Source: Desulfuromonadales bacterium (GTDB lineage Bacteria; Desulfobacterota; Desulfuromonadia; Desulfuromonadales; BM103). Taken from it: a stretch of DNA of 39,886 nt. The notes under the pieces are model-generated. The model was given only the letters and a program-made list of their open reading frames with translations, was not told where the DNA came from and searched no databases. Made by a program: the position numbers and the translations under genes. Shown piece after piece: positions 16,538 through 24,827 of the stretch (its first letter is position 1; each line of letters begins with the position of its first letter). The stretch spans positions 1 through 39,886 of the forward strand of contig JAQYVY010000033.1 of NCBI GenBank assembly GCA_030145195.1, in the 5' to 3' direction.

Positions 16538-18619
16538 TCACACCTCTTCTTGCTTGAACTCTTCCATCAGCTTGGCCATCAAGTGAGAAGGGACTTCTTC
16601 GTAATGAGAAAACTCCATGGTAAAAAGCCCCCGGTCCGAGGTCATGGAACGAAGTTCCGGAGCATATTTCAGGACCTCGGCCATCGGCACATGGGTCTTG
16701 ACCACCTGGCTATGACCCTGAGGATCCATTCCCAACACCTTGCCTCGCCGGGAGTTCATATCACCAATCACATCACCAACGCATTCATCGGGAACGGTGA
16801 TATCCATCGACATGACCGGCTCCAACAGAACCGGGCTGGCAGCCAGGCACGCCTTCTTAAACGCCATGGAACCGGCAATCTTAAAGGCCATCTCCGAGGA
16901 ATCAACCGAGTGATGGGAACCATCGTAAAGAGTGACGCTGAAATCCATCACCGGGAAACCGCCCAACGGCCCCTTGTGCATGACTTCCTGAATCCCTTTA
17001 TCGACTGCGGGGATATATTGACGAGGAACCACCCCACCAACAACCTTGTCGACAAACTCATAACCTTCACCGCGTTTTTTCGGCTCCAGACGAATATGCA
17101 CATCGGCAAACTGACCACGACCGCCCGACTGCTTCTTGTGGCGGTAGTGCTGATCGACACTTTTCTTGATCGCTTCGCGATAAGGCACCTTCGGCTCTTT
17201 GAGAAAGACTTCGGCGCCAAACTTACGCTTGAGCTTTTCAATGGCAACCTCAACGTGAACCTGTCCCATGCCGGAGATGATCATCTCCTTGGTCTCACTG
17301 TCACGGAGCAGAATCAGGGTTGAATCTTCTTCAGCCAACTTTGTCAGCCCACTGAAAATCTTTTCTTCATCGCCCTTATTTTTTGGTTCAAGAGCAAAAG
17401 AGATCACCGGCTTCATGGTCACCGGGCATTCGTAGCGGATCGGCTTGGCGGCATCACAGAGGGTATCACCGGTGGTGGTCTCTTTAAGCTTGGCAACAGC
17501 CACAATATCTCCAGCGACGGCTTCGCTGACCGGCTTTTGCTTCTTGCCTTCCGGTAGCAGGATCTGGCCGAGACGTTCGCTGCAATCCTTGTTCGGGTTG
17601 TAAACCGTAGAATCGGACTTGACGGTTCCCGAGTAGACCCGGAAGATATTCAGCTTGCCGGTAAAAGGATCACTCACCGTTTTGAAGACCATCGCCGAAA
17701 ACGGTTCCTTCGGATCAGGACGACGCTCTTCGGCCTCACCGGTCTTTGGATTGGTCCCATACTGGGTGCCTTTGTCGATCGGAGACGGCATACAGATAAG
17801 GATATAATCGAGCAGTTGCCGGATCCCGATATTGGCCGTAGCGCTGCCGCAGAAGACCGGCGTAAAGACTCCGGTCAAAGTGCCTTCGCGCAGGCCGCGT
17901 AAGATCTCGTCATCAGTGAGTTCCTCGGTTTCGAGGTACTTTTCCATCAATTCGTCGTCGGACTCGGCACACGCTTCCATCAACATGACATGCAGCCGCT
18001 GCGCCTCATCCTGGTATTCGGCCGGGATGTCAGTCTCTTCGTAGGTGCCTTTTTCATCAAACTGGAAAATCCGAGCCTTCATCTTGATCAGGTCGATAAC
18101 ACCCTTGAAAGCCAATTCTTCACCGATCGGCATATTCACCGCGACCGGGCGACAGCTCAGGGTTTTCTCCATATCATCGACGACCTTGAGATAGTCGGAG
18201 CGCTCACGATCAAGCTTGTTAATAAAGGCAATGCGCGGCACCTCAAACTCTTCAGCCCACCTCCAGAGCGTTTGGGTCTGAGCCTTGACTCCGTCAACAG
18301 CTGAGACCATAAGGACCGCACCACCGAGAATTCGCATGCAGCCGCGAGTGTCGTGGAGGAAGTTGGTATAACCCGGCGTATCGGCGATATGAAGCTCATG
18401 CCCATTCCACTCGCAATGATGCAGCGATGAGGAGAGTGTAATTTTGCGCTTGGTCTCTTCGGGCTCGAAGTCCATATTGGAAGAGCCATCATCCACCTTG
18501 CCGAGGCGATCCGTCATGCCGGTATTAAACAGGATGGCTTCCACCAGGGAGGTCTTGCCCGCATCTCCTTGTCCAACGATACCCAGATTACGCAGTTTTT
18601 CAGTTTCAAACTTTGCCAT
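16538..18619 (-). CDS. fusA: Elongation factor G-like translational GTPase (second-type EF-G)
   Basis: The 693-residue protein has all five EF-G domains. The GTPase motifs differ from classical EF-G: the P-loop is GQGDAGKTS (16-24), switch I ends in KRKIT instead of RGIT, and G3 is DTPGY (80-84), so Tyr84 replaces the catalytic His of EF-G/EF-Tu. NKLDRE is intact. These traits mark the EF-G-like group found beside a canonical fusA in many bacteria. Its exact task (translocation under stress, or a slow GTPase) is not settled. AAAGGAG precedes the ATG. It lies alone among cofactor genes rather than in the str operon, which supports a secondary paralogue. Confidence 0.9.
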   Translation of the reverse strand: MAKFETEKLRNLGIVGQGDAGKTSLVEAILFNTGMTDRLGKVDDGSSNMDFEPEETKRKITLSSSLHHCEWNGHELHIADTPGYTNFLHDTRGCMRILGGAVLMVSAVDGVKAQTQTLWRWAEEFEVPRIAFINKLDRERSDYLKVVDDMEKTLSCRPVAVNMPIGEELAFKGVIDLIKMKARIFQFDEKGTYEETDIPAEYQDEAQRLHVMLMEACAESDDELMEKYLETEELTDDEILRGLREGTLTGVFTPVFCGSATANIGIRQLLDYILICMPSPIDKGTQYGTNPKTGEAEERRPDPKEPFSAMVFKTVSDPFTGKLNIFRVYSGTVKSDSTVYNPNKDCSERLGQILLPEGKKQKPVSEAVAGDIVAVAKLKETTTGDTLCDAAKPIRYECPVTMKPVISFALEPKNKGDEEKIFSGLTKLAEEDSTLILLRDSETKEMIISGMGQVHVEVAIEKLKRKFGAEVFLKEPKVPYREAIKKSVDQHYRHKKQSGGRGQFADVHIRLEPKKRGEGYEFVDKVVGGVVPRQYIPAVDKGIQEVMHKGPLGGFPVMDFSVTLYDGSHHSVDSSEMAFKIAGSMAFKKACLAASPVLLEPVMSMDITVPDECVGDVIGDMNSRRGKVLGMDPQGHSQVVKTHVPMAEVLKYAPELRSMTSDRGLFTMEFSHYEEVPSHLMAKLMEEFKQEEV

Positions 18620-18676
18620 GATCTCTCCTTTCAGTGTTCCTCAAAATTCACGAGTTTTGATCATCAAGTCGATAGA

Positions 18677-19459
18677 TTAATACTGTGGCCCGGTCGGCCG
18701 ATTCAGTTCGTAAATGATCCTGAGTCCTTCAAGAGTGAGACTATCGTCAACTTCGTCAATGGTCTGGCTGTGCGGTGCGATCAATCTGGCCAGACCTCCG
18801 GTTGCGATGACGCAAGGGTTGTTCTCGACTTCCTGCTTCATCCGACTGACGATGCCGTCGACCAGACCAACATAACCATAAAAAAGACCGGACTGCATGC
18901 TGTTCACTGTATTCGTGGCAATCACCTTCGGTGGGCAGGCGATCTCTACTCGCGGCAACTTGCTGGCTTTTTCGTACAGGGCATCGGCTGAAATCTTCAA
19001 GCCCGGCGCAATCGCACCGCCCTGGTACTCGCCGTTATCGGAGAGATAATCGAAGGTGGTCGCCGTACCGAAATCAACCACGATCAAGCTGCACTGTTTT
19101 AACGCATAAGCAGCGACGGCGTTGACGATGCGATCCGCCCCCACCTCGCGCGGGTTGTCGTAGTGAATCGACATCCCGGTTTTGGTTTCTAAACCAACAA
19201 CCAACGGTTGCACCCGGAAATAAGTTTCACAAAAGCTTTCCAGAATATGTAACAGCGGTGGCACCACGCAGGAAATGATCACGGCGCTGACGTCGGTAAA
19301 GTACAGTTCGTCAAAGCTGAACAGCTCACGGGCCGCGACAGCCCATTCATCGGCCGTGCGAGTCTGATCCGTGGTCAAACGCCAACTGCGGACTAGTTGT
19401 TTTTCCCGGTAAAGCCCGAGCACTGTATTGGTATTACCGACATCTATGACGAGAAGCAT
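18677..19459 (-). CDS. coaX: Type III pantothenate kinase
   Basis: 260 residues from the ATG at 19459, preferred over the upstream one because AGGG lies 6 bases before it and the family begins here ([17 protein letters not shown]). The ASKHA signatures are present: [31 protein letters not shown] and the substrate loop [11 protein letters not shown]. It phosphorylates pantothenate with ATP, the first step of coenzyme A synthesis, in the cytoplasm. It follows birA with a 107-base spacer and precedes the EF-G-like gene by 57 bases, all on the minus strand. Confidence 0.95.
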   Translation of the reverse strand: MLLVIDVGNTNTVLGLYREKQLVRSWRLTTDQTRTADEWAVAARELFSFDELYFTDVSAVIISCVVPPLLHILESFCETYFRVQPLVVGLETKTGMSIHYDNPREVGADRIVNAVAAYALKQCSLIVVDFGTATTFDYLSDNGEYQGGAIAPGLKISADALYEKASKLPRVEIACPPKVIATNTVNSMQSGLFYGYVGLVDGIVSRMKQEVENNPCVIATGGLARLIAPHSQTIDEVDDSLTLEGLRIIYELNRPTGPQY

Positions 19460-19467
19460 TAAAAACC

Positions 19468-19563
19468 CTGGCACGCGGTTCGCGGTACACGGTCCGCAGT
19501 ACAGTTAAAATAAGAGCCAAAAAAGTTTATTTCTCAATCCTCGTTCCGCGTCACACGTCCCGG
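19468..19563. repeat. Degenerate GC-rich short repeats in the birA-coaX spacer
   Basis: The spacer carries CGCGGTTCGCGGTACACGG (19475-19493) and CGTTCCGCGTCACACGTCCC (19542-19561). Their tails resemble CTCGTCCCGCGTCCC beside the REP-like element near 34973. They look like decayed repeats rather than a terminator. Confidence 0.35.
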
Positions 19564-19566
19564 CCT

Positions 19567-20550
19567 TTATACTGGTCGCACATCCCCTGCATAAATGTTC
19601 TCTATCTTACCAGCAGCAGTACGAACCAGCAACGCCCCATCTTCATTCAAACCGACCATTGTTCCCTGAATAATCTGGCTGTTACAATCGACACTCACAC
19701 TTTTACCCGTCAGATCACACAGCTCAGACCAAGCCGCCATGACCGGTTCATGGCCGTTCGCCAGGAAATCCTGATAAAGGGTATCTACTTGACGCAGAAG
19801 TTCGCGGGTAAAAGCAAGCCGCGAAACCGGTTTTCCCAGTTCGAGGACAAGAGAGGTTGCGGGATAACGCAAATCGGCCGGGAACAAATCGGCGGTCATA
19901 TTGAGATTAACCCCGACCCCCAACACCACGTAATTCACCCGATCCGTCTCTGAACTCATTTCATTGAGCAGACCAGCGACCTTGGCACCGTTGAGCAAAA
20001 TATCATTTGGCCATTTTACGGTCGCTTGCAGGTCGGTGCAATGACGAATAGCGCGGCAGACCGCCACGGCAGAAAGAAAGGTCAATTGGGGCGCATCAAA
20101 CGGCGGAATCGATGGACGCAACAGGATTGAGGCATAGAGGTTGACACCGGGCGGAGAAATCCATTGGCGGCCCATCCGACCTTTACCAGCGCTCTGCTGG
20201 TCGGCCACCACAACCAGCCCTTCGGCTTCGCCAGCATCCCCCAGGCGACAAGCTTGCAGGTTGGTGGAATCGGTCTGATCAAAACAACGCACCTGTGAAG
20301 CCACCCGAGAGCAATTGAGCCCGGCCTGGATCGCTTCGGGCCTCAAGGTGTCTGGCGATTGCAGTAAGCGGTAACCACGCGACGGCACAGCTTCGATCTC
20401 ATAGCCCGCCTCACGCAGGCTGCTGATATGCTTCCACACTGCGGTTCGAGACACACCCAACTCAGTGCTGAGCCGACCGCCGGAAAGAAAGGAGTCAGGG
20501 GCCTGGCTGAAAAGATCAAGAATGATTTCGCGCGGCGTGGGGCTCGTCAT
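19567..20550 (-). CDS. birA: Bifunctional biotin ligase / biotin operon repressor
   Basis: 327 residues from the ATG at 20550; a TTG five codons upstream is less well placed (one base after GGAG). The N-terminal winged helix (about 5-65) has an HTH (LGVSRTAVWKHISSLREAG) that marks the repressor type. The catalytic domain follows, with the adenylate loop SAGKGRMGRQW and KWPNDILL, then the C-terminal SH3-like domain (LVRTAAGKIENIYAGDV). It makes biotinyl-AMP, attaches biotin to acetyl-CoA carboxylase and related proteins, and probably represses bio genes. Its ribosome site overlaps the end of nadC, suggesting one transcript. Confidence 0.95.
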   Translation of the reverse strand: MTSPTPREIILDLFSQAPDSFLSGGRLSTELGVSRTAVWKHISSLREAGYEIEAVPSRGYRLLQSPDTLRPEAIQAGLNCSRVASQVRCFDQTDSTNLQACRLGDAGEAEGLVVVADQQSAGKGRMGRQWISPPGVNLYASILLRPSIPPFDAPQLTFLSAVAVCRAIRHCTDLQATVKWPNDILLNGAKVAGLLNEMSSETDRVNYVVLGVGVNLNMTADLFPADLRYPATSLVLELGKPVSRLAFTRELLRQVDTLYQDFLANGHEPVMAAWSELCDLTGKSVSVDCNSQIIQGTMVGLNEDGALLVRTAAGKIENIYAGDVRPV

Positions 20551-20572
20551 GGGCTGTGGGGTCAAACTCCTC

Positions 20573-21403
20573 TCAGGTAAAAAGCATGGAGATATCGACA
20601 GAACGGTAGGAATGCGTCAGAGCGCCAACCGAAATCAGCTTAACACCGGTCTCGGCAATAGCTCGGACCGTTTCCAGATTAACCCCGCCCGAGGCTTCGG
20701 CAATGGCCCGTCCGCCGATCAATTCAACGGCAGCAGACAGCTGGTCCAGAGTCATGTTATCAAGTAGCAGGATGTCTGCTCCGACGGCAAGCGCTTCGGC
20801 GACCTCATCCTGGTTGCGAACCTCAACTTCGATCTTCTGGGTATGGGGAACGCGCGCCTGGGCACGGGTCACTGCAGCGGTGATGCCACCGGCCGCTGCA
20901 ACGTGATTTTCCTTGATCAAGACAGCATCGTAAAGAGCCATGCGATGGTTACCGCCGCCGCCCATACGAACCGCGTACTTTTCCAGCACGCGCAGACCCG
21001 GAGTCGTCTTGCGGGTATCAACCACAATCGCCGCCGTGCCTTTGACCTCATGCATGAATGCGGCCGTCAAAGTCGCCACACCACTGAGGCGCTGCAACAG
21101 ATTGAGGGCCACCCGTTCGCCCTGCAACAACACGGCAGCATCACCTTTAATCCAGGCAATGACCTCGCCGCGTTTGATTGTTTGGCCATCTTTCCGCAAC
21201 ATTTCGAAGGCGGTCTCTTCGTCAAGCAACTGGAAAACCCTCTGTGCCACCTCAATGCCAGCCAGAACAAAATCTTCTTTAGCCACCAACTGAGCGCGAG
21301 CCGGAGTTCCCGGTTCAACCGTTGCCATAGTGGTCACATCACCGGTGCCGATATCTTCTTCCAGGGCACGCCGCAAAATGGGATCAAGAACGAATGGGTT
21401 CAT
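20573..21403 (-). CDS. nadC: Nicotinate-nucleotide pyrophosphorylase (quinolinate phosphoribosyltransferase)
   Basis: The 276-residue protein matches the family in length. Motifs include EDIGTGDVTT near the N-terminus, the catalytic/substrate segment TRKTTPGLRVLEKYAV, GGGGNHRMALYDAVLIKENH, GADILLLDNM and EASGGVN. It converts quinolinate and PRPP to nicotinate mononucleotide in de novo NAD synthesis. GGGGAG sits before the ATG. It heads the minus-strand series nadC-birA-coaX, a cofactor-metabolism group common in this lineage. No promoter could be read confidently upstream. Confidence 0.96.
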   Translation of the reverse strand: MNPFVLDPILRRALEEDIGTGDVTTMATVEPGTPARAQLVAKEDFVLAGIEVAQRVFQLLDEETAFEMLRKDGQTIKRGEVIAWIKGDAAVLLQGERVALNLLQRLSGVATLTAAFMHEVKGTAAIVVDTRKTTPGLRVLEKYAVRMGGGGNHRMALYDAVLIKENHVAAAGGITAAVTRAQARVPHTQKIEVEVRNQDEVAEALAVGADILLLDNMTLDQLSAAVELIGGRAIAEASGGVNLETVRAIAETGVKLISVGALTHSYRSVDISMLFT

Positions 21404-21675
21404 AAACTCCCCAACCTATATAAATGGTAAGAATTTAACTCTATTTTAAAGATTTTTTTATATCACAGCACTCCCTGAACAAGCAAACAAAAACCCTGTA
21501 ACTATGCCTATTTCCAACCATTACAATCGTCCTGAATGCAAGGTTGAACGACGACCTTGTGCATAAAACGCCAGCCCCCTTATCCGCCCGTACCCACAGG
21601 CTCAAGTTTGTGCTATTCTTTTTTGTTTTTGACGCATAACAACCTTATTTTATCCGACTCATAACCCAAACAAAG

Positions 21676-21815
21676 GTTGTGTTAGCCACCAAGTCACGAA
21701 GATACCAAGAGGACCGATTGATGGATACAAACAAAAATCACAACCTTGATATTCTGAAGGACTTGGAGGAAAATCAAAAAATCTCCGTGTGTTAGCGTTT
21801 TAGTGACTATTTTCC
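21676..21815. repeat. Dispersed inverted-repeat element, copy D
   Basis: The left arm GTTAGCCACCAAGTCACGAA (from 21681) is partly complementary to the right arm CTCCGTGTGTTAGCGTTTTA (from 21783). It ends just before the OmpA lipoprotein gene. The rest of the 447-base spacer (21404-21675) shows no gene. Confidence 0.65.
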
Positions 21816-21850
21816 CAGCTATGGTTACGGTCTTTTTTTCAGGAGTCCCC

Positions 21851-22735
21851 ATGAACAAACTCATAAGATTCAGTCTGGCACTCATTATGCTGGCGACGAC
21901 CTCAGGATGCGTCAGTCAGACGGTGCACCAGCAAAAGCTCGATGAAAACATGAATTTACGACAGGTCATTAAAGGCCTTGAGGCTGACTACGAACGCCTG
22001 GCGGCTGACAAAAAGCAGCTAACGGAACGCAATGACAGCCTCAATCAACGACTCCTCGAAGCGATTGAACGTAGCTCGATACTTCAGGAAGACCTGATGC
22101 GAGCCCGCTCCGACCTGACCCGGGTGGAGAAAGTTCTGGCTGACCGCAGTGCCCAAGCAGGGGCGGCCATTACAGAGATGCGCCGGGAGGTCGATCGTCT
22201 GACCAAAGAGAGTCATGATCTCAAGCAGCAACTTGAAGCTGAGCTTCAGGCCCGAGAGACTCGCCTGGCAGAGGTGCAAAGCACCTACAATGAGCTGGTC
22301 GGCAAACTGGAAGAGGAAATCGAACGCGGCGAGGTGAAAATTTCTGAGCTCAAAGGCAAGTTGACCGTCAATGTGGTTGACAAGGTTCTGTTCGCTTCCG
22401 GTGAAGCCGCCCTAAAAAACGACGGCATCAGGGTTCTACAGCAAATCGGCGACATCCTCAAGTCAGCCGTCGATAAGGATATCCAGGTCGAAGGCCACAC
22501 CGATAACGTTCCGATCCGCGGAACCCTGACCAAAACCTTCCCGACCAACTGGGAGCTTTCCACCACGCGCGCAACCACCGTCCTCCACTTCCTGCAAGAC
22601 CAGGTCGGCATCCCCGGCGAACGACTCTCTGCGGTTGGCTATGGGGAATACAGCCCTATCGACAGCAACAGCACAAAAGAAGGTCGCGCCCGGAATCGCC
22701 GGATTCAAATTGTGTTAACGAAGGCGAAGAATTAG
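21851..22735 (+). CDS. OmpA-domain lipoprotein with coiled coil
   Basis: The frame opens at 21803, but AGGAG followed by ATG at 21851 begins a clear lipoprotein signal (LALIMLATTSGC), giving 294 residues with lipidation at Cys20. Residues about 30-170 are heptad-rich coiled coil (many Glu/Arg/Leu). A C-terminal OmpA/MotB domain (about 180-294) carries LFASGEAAL, EGHTDN and TNWELSTTRATTV, the peptidoglycan-binding elements. It probably tethers the outer membrane to the cell wall, like Pal/YiaD. Single gene; it converges on a minus-strand gene whose terminator lies at 22792-22823. Confidence 0.9.
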   Translation: MNKLIRFSLALIMLATTSGCVSQTVHQQKLDENMNLRQVIKGLEADYERLAADKKQLTERNDSLNQRLLEAIERSSILQEDLMRARSDLTRVEKVLADRSAQAGAAITEMRREVDRLTKESHDLKQQLEAELQARETRLAEVQSTYNELVGKLEEEIERGEVKISELKGKLTVNVVDKVLFASGEAALKNDGIRVLQQIGDILKSAVDKDIQVEGHTDNVPIRGTLTKTFPTNWELSTTRATTVLHFLQDQVGIPGERLSAVGYGEYSPIDSNSTKEGRARNRRIQIVLTKAKN

Positions 22736-22791
22736 AAATACCAGCCACTGCCTTGGGACAGCTCCGCAACAACTGAACCGGTGACAGAACA

Positions 22792-22823
22792 AAAAAAAGC
22801 GGGGACAGAATTCTCTGTCCCCG
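22792..22823 (-). terminator. Strong Rho-independent terminator
   Basis: A perfect 10-bp stem CGGGGACAGA/TCTGTCCCCG (22800-22809 and 22814-22823) around ATTC is followed on the minus strand by eight T. It lies 33 bases after the stop of the minus-strand membrane protein gene. The A-run on the other side may give weak action for the OmpA gene. Confidence 0.82.
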
Positions 22824-22855
22824 TTCACCTATCACTCATCTCTCAACACTATATT

Positions 22856-23542
22856 TTATCGAAGCAATTTGCCCAGATAGAGGAAAGTTCCACCGACCGT
22901 GATACTGGCCAGAACATTGCCAATATTCTTGCACCAGAAAGAAATCTCATAACGTAGCGGGAAAGTATCTTTGATCATCTCAAGGTTGAATACGTCGATA
23001 TAGAGCTGCGAGCCCTTCCAGAGGAAAATACAGGCAAAGACCACCATAAAAGCGATGAAGCCATTACTGATCGGGGTGTCTTTGACGTTAAGATAGATCT
23101 TACGGATCAGGTCGATGTTAATCAACGACAAGAAGACCCAGTTGGTGTTTTCAACTATGCGGATAACCTTGCGCACCTCTTCGGTCGGCGTCGGATTAAT
23201 CAGCAGAAAAACCAGTGAGGCGGCAATGACCCCGAGAACCGACAGATAAACAAACCGTTTACTGCCCTCAAAATCGAGCGTGCGGGTAAAGACGTAATAT
23301 TCCTGAAAACCGTGGCTCATCACCAAGATCGAAATGGTGCCGATGATGTGGCCCATGGCCAGCACATAAGCATTATCGAGGCCCGGCAGAAAAGGCATGG
23401 CTCCGGGGATAATTTCGCCAAGCAAGATCAGGAAGAAACCAACCGCGATGCTGGTCCAGACCCGGGCATTGCCAATACTGAAATAAAAAGAGACGCCCCC
23501 GGCGATTAGCCAGAAAAGGGCCAGAACAGACTGAAATTCCAT
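22856..23542 (-). CDS. Multi-pass membrane protein of unknown function
   Basis: The 228-residue protein has about seven hydrophobic segments (near residues 4-21, 28-50, 57-78, 93-114, 130-148, 158-178 and 203-224). It has short loops and no signal peptide. I recognise no catalytic motif. GAGGGG precedes the ATG. It starts 43 bases after the DUF4388-like gene and ends at a strong terminator, so it is the last gene of that unit. The seven-helix layout resembles sensory or 7TM-type integral domains without attached output, but that is only a topological impression. Confidence 0.75.
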   Translation of the reverse strand: MEFQSVLALFWLIAGGVSFYFSIGNARVWTSIAVGFFLILLGEIIPGAMPFLPGLDNAYVLAMGHIIGTISILVMSHGFQEYYVFTRTLDFEGSKRFVYLSVLGVIAASLVFLLINPTPTEEVRKVIRIVENTNWVFLSLINIDLIRKIYLNVKDTPISNGFIAFMVVFACIFLWKGSQLYIDVFNLEMIKDTFPLRYEISFWCKNIGNVLASITVGGTFLYLGKLLR

Positions 23543-23585
23543 ATTGAGTTCCCCTCGTTGGTTAGGAGGCGACCGAAGCGAAAAG

Positions 23586-24539
23586 CTATTTGGACAACCC
23601 CTTGAAGCCCTTTTTCATTTCATCAAGCATCAGTTCAATTTTGCTCGGTCCGGCGACCAGCTTGGCCGCCTTCGACAGGTTGCCATAAAACCCACTCAGC
23701 AAAGCTTCATTAAGCTGGCCACCATTAAGCTTCATTTTTTCGAATTCCTTTTCGACCAGCGACACTCCGAGCTTACCGAGATGCGCTTGCGCAGACCGTT
23801 GAAACAGGGCCAGAGCTTTTTGTCGACGTTCGGACTCCTTCATTTCCAGAGTACGGCTGGTGGTGCTCTCCCGCTCCTCGCGTTGGCGACGACGCTCGGT
23901 AAGCGCATTATCCCACAAACCGGCCACATCAGCGGTTTCCATAAGATCCGCCAAAGAGGTTTCAATGTTACCTCTGGTGACCAGCACATCGACTTTCGCG
24001 CCCGGCTCCCTGGCCACCGACATTGAGCTGTCGGCGGTGGTTTCAATCTCAGTGGACCCGTCGTGAAAGAACCCGAGTGGATTGCCATTCCGGTAAAAAA
24101 TCAGGGCGATATGTTCGGGGGAATAGATGCGCAGACAACCGTTGCTTTTGTCCTCGCGCATGCGAACCAGCAGTGATTTGATGTCGATAAGTTGCAGATC
24201 CTGACCCTTATGCAACATTTCACCGTGCAACAAGGCATGAATGCTGTAAGCGAGGTCCGTGGAGAGGCGATAGATATTCAACACCCCCGACCCGGCCAAC
24301 GACTCGGCAAAGGTCCGGGCAATGCCATCGTAGGCAATTAAATTCTCACGCTCACTCTGGTAGAGGGCACTGATCAATCGGCCTTCCTGATAAATGAAGA
24401 CACCGGTCCCATCCGGGAAATCGAAGCGCAGATAACCGGTAAATTTCCCCTGACGCATCTTTCCCAGAGCGCCGGCCAAGTCAACTTTCCCGGGATCAAT
24501 ATTTTCCTTAACAGGATTGCCACGCGGCAACAAGATCAT
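23586..24539 (-). CDS. DUF4388/PATAN-like two-repeat protein
   Basis: The 317-residue soluble protein has two similar N-terminal units (about 15-105 and 115-185). Each has the pattern Gly-x-Leu-Arg, then an F/Y-rich strand and Glu/Asn-Gly-x-Leu (GKFTGYLRF, FIYQEGRLISALY; SNGCLRIY, LIFYRNGNPLGFF), as in DUF4388/PATAN-type domains. A charged coiled coil (about 210-245) and a helical C-terminus follow. DUF4388-like domains occur in gliding, chemotaxis-like and c-di-GMP contexts in deltaproteobacteria. It is downstream of a ParA-like gene (288-base gap holding repeat copy E) and upstream of a membrane protein. No enzyme activity is apparent. Confidence 0.72.
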   Translation of the reverse strand: MILLPRGNPVKENIDPGKVDLAGALGKMRQGKFTGYLRFDFPDGTGVFIYQEGRLISALYQSERENLIAYDGIARTFAESLAGSGVLNIYRLSTDLAYSIHALLHGEMLHKGQDLQLIDIKSLLVRMREDKSNGCLRIYSPEHIALIFYRNGNPLGFFHDGSTEIETTADSSMSVAREPGAKVDVLVTRGNIETSLADLMETADVAGLWDNALTERRRQREERESTTSRTLEMKESERRQKALALFQRSAQAHLGKLGVSLVEKEFEKMKLNGGQLNEALLSGFYGNLSKAAKLVAGPSKIELMLDEMKKGFKGLSK

Positions 24540-24585
24540 AAGCAGCCCTCAAACTGAAGAACAACGGACTTATCACAAAAGCAGA

Positions 24586-24740
24586 AGTTAGCCACCAAAT
24601 CGCCAGGGCACCGAGTCAATACTTGTGTTTTTCTGCAAACATCAAAAAGCGCAAGAGCGAAAGGATCGATCCTTACCCTATAAATCATACTTCGTGGAGC
24701 CTTCGTATCTGAGTGGTAAGCACAACCTTTAATTGGGGTT
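24586..24740. repeat. Dispersed inverted-repeat element, copy E
   Basis: The left arm GTTAGCCACCAAATCGCCAG (from 24587) and the right arm CTTCGTATCTGAGTGGTAAG (24701-24720) are imperfect complements. It separates the ParA-like gene from the DUF4388-like gene. Confidence 0.6.
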
Positions 24741-24827
24741 GTAACACCGACAAATAAGGGTTAAGAGATTCCAACTTTTAGGATATTTGTCCTATTAAGT
24801 CAAGGTGATTGCCAGCAGCAAAAGAAC

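Noticed and set aside
16550-17323. Plus-strand frame of 257 codons opposite the EF-G gene
   Set aside because: The opposite strand encodes a conserved EF-G; no ribosome site or family seen for the antisense frame.
21876-21891. Sigma-54-like TGGCAC-N5-ATGCT near the OmpA lipoprotein start
   Set aside because: It lies inside codons 9-14 of the coding sequence and the second element is imperfect (ATGCT), so chance is likely.
22800-22823. CGGGGACAGAATTCTCTGTCCCCG as a possible mobile repeat end
   Set aside because: The eight-T tract and position right after a stop codon fit a terminator better; only one copy in the window.
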